5,130 nt of DNA from an uncultured Eubacteriales bacterium (GTDB taxonomy: Bacteria; Bacillota_A; Clostridia; Christensenellales; Aristaeellaceae): positions 1 to 5,130 of the forward strand of contig OMRS01000204.1 in assembly GCA_900313545.1 (NCBI GenBank), in the 5' to 3' direction. The first letter of the stretch is position 1. Each line of letters begins with the position of its first letter. The position numbers and the translations under genes were made by a program. The notes beneath the pieces were generated by a model that had not been told where the DNA came from, searched no databases, and saw only the letters and a list, made by a program, of their open reading frames with translations. Positions 4,799 to 5,130 of this stretch are shown in pieces.

Positions 4799-5130
4799 AT
4801 GGCAAAGAAAATTCAGGAATTCACCAAGGAAATCAGCCGCAGAGCGAACGAGCTGTATTCGGAAGTATCCCGGCTGCACCAGTCCGCGGACAAGGTGATG
4901 CAGGAGATGCGTCAGTCCCTGCAGCGCTTTGAGGTCAAGGCGGCGGAGGAACAGGCGCAAAAACGCAGGGAGGAAGAGCGCAGGGCTCTGGAGAACCAGA
5001 GCAGGGCCTGGACCATGCCCGATGATGTTCCGGAAGAGAAGCCCGTGGTGGAGAAGGCTGAACCTGCCGCAGAGAAGAAACCCGCGGCGGAGGAAAAGCC
5101 CGCTCCCGCCGCCCGGGAGGAGAAAGGACC
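4799..5130 (+). CDS. infB: Probable translation initiation factor IF-2, N-terminal part only
   Basis: The frame is open from ATG 4799 to the right edge (110 codons), preceded by GAGG (4790-4793, 5-nt spacing), 30 nt after ylxQ. Position is the main evidence: infB follows ylxQ in this conserved operon. IF2 is the GTPase that brings initiator fMet-tRNA to the 30S subunit and promotes 50S joining. Its G domain would lie beyond the window, so nothing catalytic is visible. Residues 1-70 are predicted helical and charged (MAKKIQEFTKEISRRANEL, then a Glu/Gln/Arg-rich stretch to about 69). From about 77 the chain becomes Pro/Ala/Glu/Lys-rich with EKKPAAEEKPAPAA, the low-complexity linker common in IF2. 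The usual N-terminal IF2_N signature (VYELAKELN..SKELL) is not clearly recognisable; only TKEISRRANELYSEV is faintly similar. A separate small gene before infB cannot be excluded. Confidence 0.72.
   Translation, partial: MAKKIQEFTKEISRRANELYSEVSRLHQSADKVMQEMRQSLQRFEVKAAEEQAQKRREEERRALENQSRAWTMPDDVPEEKPVVEKAEPAAEKKPAAEEKPAPAAREEKG

Overview
The window is a GC-rich bacterial chromosome segment with every supported gene on the + strand. The block rimP-nusA-ylxR(rnpM)-ylxQ-infB, with both ylxR and ylxQ between nusA and infB, is the arrangement known from Bacillota (Firmicutes). A DegV-family gene and a secreted SH3b-domain protein next to it fit the same phylum. The high GC content and strong third-position GC bias point to a GC-rich clostridial lineage rather than Bacillus or Clostridium proper. 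That placement is inference from gene order and protein resemblance, not from a marker search.

Layout. (1) Bases 1-464 hold the C-terminal part of a DegV-family lipid-binding protein, cut by the left edge and closed by a short hairpin terminator at 476-498. (2) Bases 465-624 carry a candidate promoter (545-573) and a perfect inverted repeat (587-604). They lead into a monocistronic gene (625-2211) for an exported or lipid-anchored protein of unknown function with a C-terminal SH3b domain. A strong 12-bp hairpin terminator (2230-2260) ends it. (3) Bases 2261-2475 are non-coding. They hold a near-consensus sigma-A promoter (TTGTCA, 17 bp, TATAAT at 2314-2342) and a leader of about 127 nt with a perfect 11-bp hairpin (2374-2400). 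(4) From 2476 to the right edge runs the tightly packed rimP-nusA-ylxR-ylxQ-infB operon, with gaps of 14, 43, -14 and 30 nt. No terminator is visible inside it.

How the genes work together. The operon joins 30S maturation (RimP), transcription pausing/termination/antitermination (NusA), an RNA-binding modulator (YlxR/RnpM), an L7Ae-type kink-turn RNA-binding protein (YlxQ) and initiation factor 2 (InfB, N-terminus only). The SH3b gene and the DegV gene are insulated from it by terminators, and nothing suggests a functional link.

Overall this is mostly a conserved housekeeping region. I see no mobile element, CRISPR array, tRNA or rRNA, and no convincing new multi-gene system. The points most worth a second look are the rimP leader hairpin, whose 3' arm can also pair with the rimP Shine-Dalgarno; the unassigned central part of the SH3b protein; an extended S1 loop in NusA; a 27-nt tandem near-repeat in rimP; a cysteine-rich YlxQ; and an atypical, helical IF2 N-terminus.
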